From Lentibacillus saliphilus (GTDB taxonomy: Bacteria; Bacillota; Bacilli; Bacillales; Amphibacillaceae), in assembly GCF_019093865.1 (NCBI RefSeq), contig NZ_JABJXD010000005.1:124001-188000 (forward strand): a stretch of 64,000 nucleotides of DNA, written 5' to 3'. The translations under genes were made by a program, and so were the position numbers. The notes under the pieces are model-generated. The model did no database searches and was not told where the DNA came from. It saw nothing but the letters and a program-made list of their open reading frames with translations. Positions 43,482 to 52,061 of this stretch are shown here, piece by piece; position 1 is the first letter of the stretch; each line of letters begins with the position of its first letter.

Positions 43482-43501
43482 TCACTTGTATATACAACTT
43501 A
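43482..43501 (-). promoter_or_regulatory. Second MarR-type operator, upstream of the broken regulator
   Basis: TCACTTGTATATACAACTTA shares the ACTTGTA/TACAA halves and spacing with the palindrome at 42991-43016; one symmetric pair in the outer part is changed. Confidence 0.55.
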
Positions 43502-43665
43502 CTAAAAAAATCATTAGAAGGCAAATCATTACCGTGCGCTTATTTTGAAAAAACGTGACATCATCAGGTGTTACGGTTTTTCTGAAGAAAAGAAAAAAAG
43601 AGCACTACATACTGCTCAATCCTTTCGGCATGTTAATAGCGTTTATCATGTCCGATAAAAATAAA

Positions 43666-43708
43666 ACGTAACCCCTCTTGTGCTGGCAGGCCATTGAGGG
43701 GTTACGTT
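43666..43708 (-). terminator. Terminator of the capsule phosphatase/kinase operon
   Basis: AACGTAACCCCTC and GAGGGGTTACGTT form a perfect 13-bp stem; on the minus strand TTTATTTTTATC follows. The 43470-43817 gap otherwise holds the MarR operator and a weak hairpin near 43549. Confidence 0.8.
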
Positions 43709-43817
43709 CCGGAGATTACAGAGAAACTGTATATTGACCAAGCTATTCTTCGGTTTCTTACTGGAGCTTCTTTGTTCTAATGAGCCATCACAAGCTTATA
43801 GGGGAAACGCCTCTATC

Positions 43818-44594
43818 CTACTTCATAAACACCTGCCATGACTTTCGGGTGTTAAACGGAATCGGTGGATGAATGAACAGACTTTGACCGTTTAACACAA
43901 GGCGCGCATTCTTTTTGAAATAAGCCGTATATGACAGTCCATACGTTTTTCGAACTGCTTTGTAAGCCGTCGTTAAAAGAAACGGCCGTTTTTCCACATG
44001 GTGGGCATCTGATGCAATAAGATGAACAGCGCGGTGCTGGATCAATTGATTGGCAAACTTACGAACGCTTCTCTGACTATGGTGTGTTAGGCTTCGGGCA
44101 GAAATTTGGACCAACGCGCCTTTTTCAATAAGCTGTACCAATTGATCTGGATTCTTTTGAAATGGTGGGTTTTTCTCGGCATGGGCGATAACCGGTATAA
44201 ACCCTCTCATTTGCATATTGAAAAATAGATCCTCTATATAATGAGGGATTTGGGTTGTTGGCATTTCAATCAGAACGTAAGGTGAGCCATTCAATGATAA
44301 CACCATTTCATTGGTGTTTAGGGCTGTATCAAGATCGGCAAACAGCTGAATTTCCATACCTGAATGAACCGTTAAAGGAATTTGCTGAGCGGCAAGCAGC
44401 TTATTGAACTGCTTCGTACGTTCTTTAATTGCTTCCACACTTGGTTGGGCATACCCCAAACGGAAGTGAGGCGTAGCAATGACGTCTGAAATCCCTTGCT
44501 TGACCGCTTGATGTGCGAGCTGAATGGCGTCTTCCTGTTGTGCTGGTCCGTCATCAATATCCCATAAAAGGTGGTTATGAATGTCAACGCTCAT
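43818..44594 (-). CDS. CpsB/YwqE-type PHP protein-tyrosine phosphatase
   Basis: A 258-residue metal-dependent phosphatase of the PHP family. VDIHNHLLWDIDDGP gives the first metal motif (HxH and the DDGP typical of CpsB/YwqE), ATPHF the second, FIPVIAHAEKN the third and LIASDAHH the last. It removes phosphate from the tyrosine kinase of the capsule system, here the fused kinase encoded 15 bases upstream. Length matches family members (about 240-260). Confidence 0.88.
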   Translation of the reverse strand: MSVDIHNHLLWDIDDGPAQQEDAIQLAHQAVKQGISDVIATPHFRLGYAQPSVEAIKERTKQFNKLLAAQQIPLTVHSGMEIQLFADLDTALNTNEMVLSLNGSPYVLIEMPTTQIPHYIEDLFFNMQMRGFIPVIAHAEKNPPFQKNPDQLVQLIEKGALVQISARSLTHHSQRSVRKFANQLIQHRAVHLIASDAHHVEKRPFLLTTAYKAVRKTYGLSYTAYFKKNARLVLNGQSLFIHPPIPFNTRKSWQVFMK

Positions 44595-44609
44595 AAGTGT
44601 ATCGCCTCC

Positions 44610-45971
44610 TTAATAATAGTAATCCTGTACATGCTTCATTTTAAAATTGTTTAAGATGACCCCAAGCACTTTGCTGTCAGATTGCGTAATGCGCTCAATC
44701 GCTTGCCTAGCATCGGGATAGCGCGTTGATTTTGAATCAACGACCATAACTGTGCCATCAGCGTGACCTGAAATGAGAGGCGTATCGGAAACAAAGGTCG
44801 GTGGACTGTCAATGATGATGATGTCAAAGTCATCTTTTAGTGCTGTGAGTAGTGCGTTTATTTTTGCGACGTTCAGTAATCGCGCTGAAAAAGGTGGCGG
44901 TGGTCCTGCTGTAATGATTGACAAATGCTCGATCTCACTTTCTTGTATGATGTCTGAAATAGGCATTTCATGAAATAAATAGGACGACATACCGACGTGA
45001 TTCGGCAGCTGAAATGCATAATGACAAGAAGGCTTGCGTAAATCCATATCAATATAAAGCGTTCGTTTTTTACTGTTGGCGAACAAAAGCGCTGTATTTA
45101 AACTTGTTAACGATTTTCCCTCTCCTGGATTTGGACTTGTAAATAAGATCGTTTTCAGTGTTTCGTTTTTAATGAGATACAGTAGTGAAGCGGCTAGATT
45201 CTGATAAGGCTCGATCGGTGTCTTGTCCTGCCAGTGATGCATGAGCTGTTGTCTTAGGGCGTTTTGTGATGAAATGCTGTCTTCTGAAGCGGGCTTTGGG
45301 AGTGTTGGGATAACGCCAAGGACTGGCTGCTCTAGGTGTGTCGTGACAGCTTCTTCAGATGACAAAGACGTGTTGAAGATATGTTTAAGAAGAACAATGC
45401 CCATGGCGAATAGACCACCGATCAGTATACTAATAATCGTGTTAACAACAGGCTTCGGACAGATTTGCTTGGCGTCGGGATTGTATTCTGCTGGGCTTAA
45501 TAGATGGACATTGTCGAGCTTCATCAACTCCGCTGTTCGTTTCTGGAAGGATTGGGCAATCAAATTCGCCGTGTTAACAGCCGTTTTCTGATCTTGATCC
45601 TCTACTTTTATGACCAATACTTGTGAATCATGCAAAGGCTCGACGGTCATTTTTTGTTTTAAATGTGCAATCGTTAATGAGTTTTCCAAATCGCTAATAA
45701 CAGGATTCAAAACGGTTGGACTTTCGATGATGGCACGATACGTATCAATTAATTTCAAGCTGGAATCAATGTCTCCAGGGCTAGGGAGTGCTTGTCCGTC
45801 AGCTTGCTCCGTCGTAATGAGCAGCTCTGTTTTTCCCTCATATACGGGTGACATCACTTGATATGTCACAAACAAAGACATGCCTACCGTACTGATCATA
45901 ATGATTAAGATTATCCAAATGTGGCGAAATAGAATCGCGGCAAGTGCTTTTAAATCGAGTGTCATATCCAT
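44610..45971 (-). CDS. Fused Wzz-type chain-length regulator and bacterial tyrosine kinase
   Basis: A 453-residue protein. N-terminal Wzz domain with a membrane helix at about 17-36 and a second near 180-200 (after PKP), then a cytosolic P-loop kinase: Walker A' SPNPGEGKSLTSLN, Walker A RTLYIDMDLRKP, Walker B IIIIDSPPTF, and a short C-terminal tyrosine cluster QDYYY. It regulates chain length and export through autophosphorylation. In most Firmicutes these two parts are separate genes (YwqC/YwqD, EpsA/EpsB); the one-chain form is typical of proteobacterial Wzc. ATG 45971 follows GAGGAG. Confidence 0.85.
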   Translation of the reverse strand: MDMTLDLKALAAILFRHIWIILIIMISTVGMSLFVTYQVMSPVYEGKTELLITTEQADGQALPSPGDIDSSLKLIDTYRAIIESPTVLNPVISDLENSLTIAHLKQKMTVEPLHDSQVLVIKVEDQDQKTAVNTANLIAQSFQKRTAELMKLDNVHLLSPAEYNPDAKQICPKPVVNTIISILIGGLFAMGIVLLKHIFNTSLSSEEAVTTHLEQPVLGVIPTLPKPASEDSISSQNALRQQLMHHWQDKTPIEPYQNLAASLLYLIKNETLKTILFTSPNPGEGKSLTSLNTALLFANSKKRTLYIDMDLRKPSCHYAFQLPNHVGMSSYLFHEMPISDIIQESEIEHLSIITAGPPPPFSARLLNVAKINALLTALKDDFDIIIIDSPPTFVSDTPLISGHADGTVMVVDSKSTRYPDARQAIERITQSDSKVLGVILNNFKMKHVQDYYY

Positions 45972-46060
45972 CGTTAAGCTCCTCATTAATAGATTGATTA
46001 TAGTATATGAAGGGCTTGGACAAACCATGTCGTCTTGATTGATATTTTCATAGAAAAATT

Positions 46061-46078
46061 CTAGGTCTAAACACCTAG
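46061..46078. promoter_or_regulatory. Inverted repeat CTAGGT-N6-ACCTAG between divergent capsule genes
   Basis: Perfect 6-base arms at 46061-46066 and 46073-46078 lie midway between the divergent kinase and epimerase genes. A possible operator; no regulator assigned. Confidence 0.35.
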
Positions 46079-46124
46079 TCTGTCTGCATACACTGTCTTA
46101 TAGATATTCAAGGGGGACAGAGTC

Positions 46125-47048
46125 ATGAACGTTATTGTGACTGGTGGGGCTGGCTTTATCGGCTCTATTGTATGCGACGAATTGATAAACGAAGGGTATA
46201 AGCCGATTGTCGTTGATAAGACGGCAATGACAACGTACGATCATCATTATCGTTTAGACATCTGTGATCCTGGATTAAAAGCTGTGTTTATAAAGCATCG
46301 GCCGAAGTATGTCATCCACTTAGCAGCACAAGTCGACGTTCAACAATCAATCCAAGATCCGCTGAACGATGCCCAGATGAATGTTATGGGCTTGTTAAAT
46401 GTTTTAGAAAGCTGTCGATTAGCGGGTGTAGAAAAGATCGTGTTCGCGTCGTCGGCGGCGGTTTATGGCGCGCCTAAAACTGAAAAGATGGCGGAGGATC
46501 ATCCGATTCAGCCGCTTTCTCCGTACGGCGTTACCAAATATACGGGTGAATTATATTTGCAGACATTCGCTTCCTTACATGGATTACCCTATACGATATT
46601 GCGATTTGCGAATGTGTATGGGGTGCGTGAACCTCATGATGAAACGGGCGTCGTCGCGGCATTTATGAATCAGTTTTTAAGAGGTGAGCGTCCTATCATT
46701 TATGGAGATGGGGAACAAACAAGAGATTTCGTCTACGTCCGTGATGTTGCCAGGGCGAGTGTTCTTTCCTTAAAAAAAGCAGAGAACACGATCTTGAATG
46801 TCAGTACAGCCGAACCTGTAAAGGTGAACGAGCTGTACACATATTTAGCGGAACTTCTTGGTATTCACGTGACGCCGCGTTACACGAATGAGAAGGTTGG
46901 CGATATTAAACAGAGTGTCCTTGCGAATGCATTAATTCAAAAAACGTTGAACTGGACACCAGCGTATGACCTGCGAGCAGGGCTGCACCATATGCGATTA
47001 AATTATGAAACACAGTATGATAGACGTCATTTAAGTGGAGGTGCATAG
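46125..47048 (+). CDS. UDP-sugar 4-epimerase (GalE-like)
   Basis: A 307-residue extended SDR: NAD motif GGAGFIGS near the N-terminus, HLAAQVDVQQS, catalytic Ser in FASSAAVYG and YGVTKYTGE (Tyr/Lys), NVYGVREPHDETGVV in the sugar site. It interconverts UDP-glucose/galactose-type (or N-acetyl) sugars to feed exopolysaccharide synthesis. ATG 46125 after AAGGGGG. First of four genes on this strand, overlapping or abutting each other. Confidence 0.85.
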   Translation: MNVIVTGGAGFIGSIVCDELINEGYKPIVVDKTAMTTYDHHYRLDICDPGLKAVFIKHRPKYVIHLAAQVDVQQSIQDPLNDAQMNVMGLLNVLESCRLAGVEKIVFASSAAVYGAPKTEKMAEDHPIQPLSPYGVTKYTGELYLQTFASLHGLPYTILRFANVYGVREPHDETGVVAAFMNQFLRGERPIIYGDGEQTRDFVYVRDVARASVLSLKKAENTILNVSTAEPVKVNELYTYLAELLGIHVTPRYTNEKVGDIKQSVLANALIQKTLNWTPAYDLRAGLHHMRLNYETQYDRRHLSGGA

Positions 47049-47049
47049 T

Positions 47050-47685
47050 ATGCTAGGGACAGAACAGTCGTCACCGATCGCCTCTATGATTCATCAACCA
47101 GTTTTAAGCCGTCGTCATCAAGTGGTGAAGCGTGGTATAGATGTGGGCTTATCCATCATCTTGCTCTTTATGACGTTGCCCTTGTTTGTTCTTCTACTTT
47201 TCATCATCCCACTGACTTCTTATGGGCCACCGATTTATAAACAGATTCGCGTTGGAAAGGATGGGCAGCCCTTTTATATATTTAAATTTAGAAGTATGCG
47301 ATGTGATGCGGAAAAAAAGACTGGTCCGATTCTGGCAATGAAGAATGATGATCGTGTCACACCACTCGGACGAATCATGAGAGCAACGCGCATAGATGAA
47401 TTGCCTCAATTCATTAATGTGCTTATAGGACAGATGAGCTTAATTGGACCGCGTCCTGAAAGGCCGTTCTTCGTCAAGCAGTATTGTACCGGAATGCCAA
47501 TTTATACGAAACGGCTCAGTGTGAGGCCAGGCATCACAGGTTATGCACAGGTACGAGGGACGTATCATACGCCAGTCGCTGAAAAGTTGTCCTACGACCT
47601 GTACTATATCGAGCATTATTCAATTTGGTTAGATATGAAAATTTTATTATTAACATGTGCGGTCATTTACAAAAGGACGTGCTAA
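47050..47685 (+). CDS. Phosphoglycosyltransferase (EpsL/WcaJ-like) priming the repeat unit
   Basis: A 211-residue monotopic phosphoglycosyltransferase. Membrane hairpin at about 30-52 (VGLSIILLFMTLPLFVLLLF), then YKQIRVGKDGQPFYIFKFRS, MRATRIDELPQFINVLIGQM and SLIGPRPERP, the Asp-Glu catalytic pair and nucleotide contacts of the family, and RPGITGYAQVRG. It transfers a sugar phosphate to undecaprenyl phosphate to start the unit. ATG 47050 with GGAGGT upstream, two bases past the stop of the epimerase gene (whose end overlaps this ribosome binding site). Confidence 0.88.
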   Translation: MLGTEQSSPIASMIHQPVLSRRHQVVKRGIDVGLSIILLFMTLPLFVLLLFIIPLTSYGPPIYKQIRVGKDGQPFYIFKFRSMRCDAEKKTGPILAMKNDDRVTPLGRIMRATRIDELPQFINVLIGQMSLIGPRPERPFFVKQYCTGMPIYTKRLSVRPGITGYAQVRGTYHTPVAEKLSYDLYYIEHYSIWLDMKILLLTCAVIYKRTC

Positions 47686-47699
47686 AAAAGGGTGACAAT

Positions 47700-48932
47700 A
47701 TGAAGCGAATAACGATTGCATTTCTTGATGGAGATAAGCGGTCGACATTAGCAATGATTCGATCCATCGGCAAGCAAAAACAGTATCGTATTCTCGTCGG
47801 TGGAACAGGGAAATCAGCGTTTTGTCGGTATTCTAGATATGTCGACGGATCCTTTCTATATAAAGATCCGTCTCAAAGCTATGCGCAATTTGTTGATAGT
47901 CTTCAACGGGTACTTGATACGGAAGAACCAGATTATATTTGTCCAGGAAGTGATCTGACGTTATGTGCCATTTATACATCGCCAATCTATGAATCCATCA
48001 AAGAGCGATTGATTGCACCGCCAAAACATATGTATATGCAGGCATCTGATAAAAAGCAAATAACGGAATTGGCGGAAGCGTGTCAGGTGAAGACGATACC
48101 GGAAGCGACTCCCCATACGGCCACTTATCCCGTTGTCGTTAAGCCAAAGCTGTCCCGCTTCTTTGTAGGCGATCAATTGCAATACGGGTTTAGGCAATTT
48201 GTTCAAAACGTGGAAGAATGTGATAAAGCTGTTGAAGCAATGAAACCCCATGTTGAACCGTTAATCCAGGAGGTCATCTCGGGAAAAGGCTATGGCGTTT
48301 TCGCGGCTGCGAAGGATGGTAAACCGATCGTTTATTTTGCCCATGAGCGGATAAGGGAGGTGCCACCAGGCGGAGGTGTGAGTACATTAAGACGGGCAAA
48401 TGCTGTGCACCCAGCCTTGAAGGAGGCAACCGAAAAAATCATTCGTCAATTAAATTGGACGGGTATTATGATGGTTGAATTTAAAGGCGAATCAAAAGCA
48501 GAAGCTTACTTTATGGAAGTGAATGCACGTCCATGGGGGTCTTTAGATCTTGCTGTCCGTTCTGGGGTTGACTTTCCTGGGCTCATGATCGATTTATTCG
48601 TGCATGAACATAGCTTTGAACAGCTCTTTCAGACATACAATCGTAAGCCATACAAGCCGTGCTATTCAAGGTGGATTATTGGAGAACTCAATTATATTCG
48701 TTATGTGCTAACGAGTGCGCGTCCGTTTATGGAAAAACTGCGGCTTATGTGTCGCGTCATGAAGCCACATCGGCGTGAAACGTATGATACGTTACGATGG
48801 ACCGATCCGCTACCGTTTATTGCTGAATGTGTGAACGTGATAGGTGGGGTCCGCCTTAAGAAAGGCAGTCGCTCTAAGAAAGTTGGTGGTTTAGGTGATT
48901 CGAGCAAAAGCCTTAAATCGGATCAGATCTAA
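47700..48932 (+). CDS. ATP-grasp carboxylate-amine ligase-like protein (first of two)
   Basis: A 410-residue ATP-grasp enzyme: preATP-grasp Rossmann-like part with GDKRSTLAMIRSIGKQKQY, then VVVKPKLSRFFVGDQL (ATP Lys), FAHERIREVPPGGGVSTLRR (the usual HxRxREPPGGG-like substrate loop) and MMVEFKGESKAEAYFMEVNARPW (metal Glu/Asn). Members ligate an amino group to a carboxylate. In a capsule locus it may amidate uronic acids with amino acids, but this is inference. ATG 47700 after AAAAGGGTGA. Confidence 0.78.
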   Translation: MKRITIAFLDGDKRSTLAMIRSIGKQKQYRILVGGTGKSAFCRYSRYVDGSFLYKDPSQSYAQFVDSLQRVLDTEEPDYICPGSDLTLCAIYTSPIYESIKERLIAPPKHMYMQASDKKQITELAEACQVKTIPEATPHTATYPVVVKPKLSRFFVGDQLQYGFRQFVQNVEECDKAVEAMKPHVEPLIQEVISGKGYGVFAAAKDGKPIVYFAHERIREVPPGGGVSTLRRANAVHPALKEATEKIIRQLNWTGIMMVEFKGESKAEAYFMEVNARPWGSLDLAVRSGVDFPGLMIDLFVHEHSFEQLFQTYNRKPYKPCYSRWIIGELNYIRYVLTSARPFMEKLRLMCRVMKPHRRETYDTLRWTDPLPFIAECVNVIGGVRLKKGSRSKKVGGLGDSSKSLKSDQI

Positions 48933-50076
48933 AGGGTGTGTGGCGGTTGTATTAGCCGATAACTTAGGGGCGTTAGCACTCGTGCGACAGCTAGGAGGCA
49001 TGGGCATCCCAGTGATCGTATTTGGCAGTGATGTCGTTCAAGCATCGCGGTTTGTGACAGTGAAATTTAGTGTAAGCAACGATGCTGAACTCAAAGAGAA
49101 GCTAATCGAACTCCCTGATCTCGTCCGCGTCCCGCTCGTGTTATTGACAGACGCTGACCATTATGTAGCGTTCATTCATCAGGAATGGGAAACGCTTAGT
49201 CCGTTGTATCATATACCATCCTCAACTAGGAATGGGGCATTGACGGATAAAACATCGTTAGCCGAGTTGAAGGATGATGCTGTTCATATACCACAGATGT
49301 ATTCAAGCGTCGAACACGTCGAAACACGTCATCTTCCTGTCATCGTGAAACCGCTTCTTAACGCCCAGCAACAAGCAGAAAAGGGTATTTCGAAGGCTTA
49401 TATGTGTCACACCATTTCTCAACTAAAGGAAACGGTCTCTCAGCTAGAGCAGCAGTGTGTACCATTTATGAACCAGCAATTAGTTGTTGGTGCTTCGCCA
49501 GTTTATAGTGTTCTTATCTATCGTGGAGCAGATGGAACCGTCATGCATGGCTTTACGAGTCAGAAGCTGCGCAGCTTTCCACTGGACTTCGGTACGGGGA
49601 CGATGCAGGTTCTTACGGAAGCGCATCAGCTTCTTCACATCAGCCGTCATTTAATGAAGCGGGTGGATTATGTCGGTATCGCTGAGTTTGAATTTAAATT
49701 TTGTCAAAGACGCCAGCAATTTTATTTGATTGAAGTGAATGGCCGTTTTCCGTTACATAGCGCGTTGCTCCAGCACGCTAATCCGACTTTTTTACACGGG
49801 ATTATAACTGATTTGGTCGGTGACGTGCCTCAGTTAAGAAAGCGAAAGAACCTTACGAAGCCCGTCGCTTGGTTGTACGCAATAAATGACATCCGAGCCT
49901 TGAAGGTAAAAGACATTATACCTGCTTATTTTAAACTGTTTCACACATATCACGTCCAAGCTGCACTTTGGTCTTTCGGTGACGTGCGCCCAGCTGTGGC
50001 ACATATCAAATATCTCGTTTGCAAAATGATATGGAAGAGAAAAGCTTCGAATATGAATGTGTCTTTATTGAAATGA
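48895..50076 (+). CDS. ATP-grasp carboxylate-amine ligase-like protein (second of two)
   Basis: A 393-residue protein beginning inside the previous gene (38-base overlap), GTG start with GGTGG upstream. CVAVVLADNLGALALVRQLG is a Rossmann-like N-terminal part; LPVIVKPLL, FMNQQLVVGASPVYSVLI and YVGIAEFEFKFCQRRQQFYL, with IEVNGRFP, are the ATP-grasp blocks. Resembles D-aspartate ligase/carboxylate-amine ligase relatives. The two tandem enzymes are different (not a recent duplication) and could add two different amino compounds. Confidence 0.72.
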   Translation: MIRAKALNRIRSKGCVAVVLADNLGALALVRQLGGMGIPVIVFGSDVVQASRFVTVKFSVSNDAELKEKLIELPDLVRVPLVLLTDADHYVAFIHQEWETLSPLYHIPSSTRNGALTDKTSLAELKDDAVHIPQMYSSVEHVETRHLPVIVKPLLNAQQQAEKGISKAYMCHTISQLKETVSQLEQQCVPFMNQQLVVGASPVYSVLIYRGADGTVMHGFTSQKLRSFPLDFGTGTMQVLTEAHQLLHISRHLMKRVDYVGIAEFEFKFCQRRQQFYLIEVNGRFPLHSALLQHANPTFLHGIITDLVGDVPQLRKRKNLTKPVAWLYAINDIRALKVKDIIPAYFKLFHTYHVQAALWSFGDVRPAVAHIKYLVCKMIWKRKASNMNVSLLK

Positions 50077-50132
50077 AGAGGTTGGGACATAACTTAAAGT
50101 TTAACTCAAAAGACGAACAATGCGCACCACTA

Positions 50133-50381
50133 GCTCCGGAAATATACGCAAACCTTTGCGGGAGAAAGGGAAGGCAAGCTAAAGTGGCAACGACAATCGC
50201 CACGCCATCATGACCAACGTCCTGTAGGCCCGACAGAATCGGCGAGAACGCCCGCGGAATCGGCGAGAACGCCCACGGAATCGGCGGAATCAGCCACGGA
50301 ATCGGCGAGAGCGTCCTCGGAATCGGCGAGAACGTCCACTAAACCGTCCGGGTTGTCGGTCGCGATGTATATTTCCGGAGC
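50133..50381. repeat. Element of about 249 bp with 15-bp terminal inverted repeats, MITE-like
   Basis: GCTCCGGAAATATAC (50133-50147) and GTATATTTCCGGAGC (50367-50381) are perfect inverted repeats, and the pairing continues outward with CCAC/GTGG. Inside are the hairpin CGCAAACCTTTGCG, the 31-base dispersed segment at 50195-50225 and 21-base tandem repeats. It lies between converging genes. No transposase motif and no clear target duplication was seen. Confidence 0.55.
50236..50340. repeat. 21-bp tandem repeats GAATCGGCGAGAACGCCCGCG
   Basis: Four full 21-base copies with few changes (beginning at about 50236, 50257, 50299 and 50320) and two shortened copies between. On the minus strand they read as a periodic Leu-Ala-Asp-Ser-Val pattern, but no credible gene covers them. 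Confidence 0.7.
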
Positions 50382-50430
50382 GGTGGTTTTATTCGGGTTT
50401 TGATTTCCCCGACGTCCTTGCTTTTGCTTG

Positions 50431-51711
50431 TCAGGGGTGATGGAGATGCTTGCGGTTTTGTTCGTCTTTTTGGAGCGCCCACCATGAGATGTATCCGTGT
50501 ATGATAAAACCACATGAAGCGGCTATGCTCAGAACGACTAATGTATGGATGATCGATAAGCCCCCAATATTGGCCGCTATGAATGCCCCGCCTACAAAAG
50601 AGATGCGAATGATTTCTCTAATCAACTGCAAGCCTTGACGTTCTAATATGAGAAGCGTTGACGCAACTGGAATTGTCACAAATTGAAACAGATACATGCT
50701 CGCTAAAATCGGTATAAAAATGCCAGCTTGCTTCCATTCATTACCGAATATAATTGGAATGGCCCATGGTGAGACGATCGAGATGAAAATCATAGCAGGT
50801 GTCATGATCAAAAATAGTGTTTTAATGGTTTTCAGAAATAGCGGCTTAATTTTTTCTGGCTCAGAATGGAATAAAGTAGATGCCTCAGTATAAAACACAT
50901 TTCCCACAGACGTTCCAATTAAGTTCAAGGGTGTCCCTAAAACGCGCTGAACGAGTAAATACAAACCTGTCACGCTTGCTCCGAATTGAAGCGTCAGCAA
51001 TATAATCGGAAGCTCGACGGATACTTGCCGTGTGAGCGATGAAGGACTTGATAATAGCGGGAATTTCTTATATCGAGATGCAAGATGCCGAAGCTGCTTT
51101 AAGGATAGCTGTGTAAAATGGGGCTTGTCCGTTCTCGCGATGGTGACCATGAGCCGAAAGGTGCCAATCATGCGACCTAAGACGTCCCCGGCAAGGAGAA
51201 AGAGCGGACCTTTTAACATAAACCCTCCAGCAATTTGTATCGTTGTGATGCCAATGCTGTTCGTTACTTTGGTCTGAGAAACGGCTGTATATAGCTGCTG
51301 ACGAAATGCCCATTTACGTAATACATTAAAAGCCCCAATACCGAATAAACCAAGGGGAAGACATATGACATATAAGTCCGGTATTGTGAACGGGTCTTTC
51401 AACAGTGCAGCGAGCGTCCCTGTTAATAAGACAGTTATCACAAGAACACAAAATGATAGAACCGTGATATGTGCTCGATCTTTGATGTTATCCGGTAGTA
51501 GAATCGCATAATCATATTGTAATGAACCAATTGAAGCTAGAATTGCCAAAGTAGAAAGATAGACCGCAAGAACCCCTAGATCACTAGGTGTGTAGAGTCG
51601 GGTTAAAATAGGCGAAGCGAGGAAGACGATCGCTTGCGCTAAGCCTGTCCCACTCGTTAGAATAAGAATTTTTTTTACATATGGTTGCGTCATAAAAGCA
51701 AACTGCTTCAC
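50431..51711 (-). CDS. Polysaccharide flippase (Wzx/MATE-like MOP superfamily)
   Basis: A 426-residue membrane protein with about 12 helices. N-terminal TSGTGLAQAIVFLASPILTR, then LYTPSDLGVLAVYLS, is typical of RfbX/Wzx exporters that flip undecaprenyl-linked repeat units. GTG 51711, ten bases after AAGGA, is the favoured start; a GTG at 51720 is too close to that site. Converges on the ATP-grasp genes, with the inverted-repeat element between them. The last gene of the exopolysaccharide locus. Confidence 0.82.
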   Translation of the reverse strand: MKQFAFMTQPYVKKILILTSGTGLAQAIVFLASPILTRLYTPSDLGVLAVYLSTLAILASIGSLQYDYAILLPDNIKDRAHITVLSFCVLVITVLLTGTLAALLKDPFTIPDLYVICLPLGLFGIGAFNVLRKWAFRQQLYTAVSQTKVTNSIGITTIQIAGGFMLKGPLFLLAGDVLGRMIGTFRLMVTIARTDKPHFTQLSLKQLRHLASRYKKFPLLSSPSSLTRQVSVELPIILLTLQFGASVTGLYLLVQRVLGTPLNLIGTSVGNVFYTEASTLFHSEPEKIKPLFLKTIKTLFLIMTPAMIFISIVSPWAIPIIFGNEWKQAGIFIPILASMYLFQFVTIPVASTLLILERQGLQLIREIIRISFVGGAFIAANIGGLSIIHTLVVLSIAASCGFIIHGYISWWALQKDEQNRKHLHHP

Positions 51712-51844
51712 GCTCGGCACATCCTTTTAACACATATAATATAAAGTATATGTATAAGTGTTATAAGAATGATATGGAGATTTATGGATATTCAAAATTG
51801 TCTTTGCTAAGATAGGAAGAGATCTATTTTATGGGGGGAGAAAA

Positions 51845-52042
51845 ATGTACCTAAAGGCATTTAATTATACGCTTATGGGTGTTGTTGGAGTATTCTTTTT
51901 TGGTAGCTTTCTAATGGAATCGAAAGCGATATATGCGCTTGGGGGCACTATTATTTTGCTAGCTGCAATTGGTGCATGGCTCAATACGCGTGTCATTCTT
52001 AAAGAACTAGCCGATCTAAAGAAAGAGATGAAAGACTGTTAA
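51845..52042 (+). CDS. Small membrane protein with two helices
   Basis: A 65-residue protein: helix at about 6-24, a second at about 28-46 (AIYALGGTIILLAAIGAWL), and a charged helical tail ELADLKKEMKDC ending in Cys. ATG after a GGGGGGA-type site. Unknown function. The following gene starts 19 bases later and also begins with a membrane helix and a coiled coil, so the two probably work together. Confidence 0.6.
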   Translation: MYLKAFNYTLMGVVGVFFFGSFLMESKAIYALGGTIILLAAIGAWLNTRVILKELADLKKEMKDC

Positions 52043-52061
52043 CAGGAAGAGGGTGTTTAAC

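Noticed and set aside
43333-43548. 71-residue plus-strand frame
   Set aside because: Antisense to the MarR pseudogene, which explains the sequence much better.
50208-50513. 101-residue frame on the minus strand over the 21-bp repeats
   Set aside because: Overlaps the flippase gene, has no ribosome binding site, and its C-terminal half is merely the translated 21-bp repeat.
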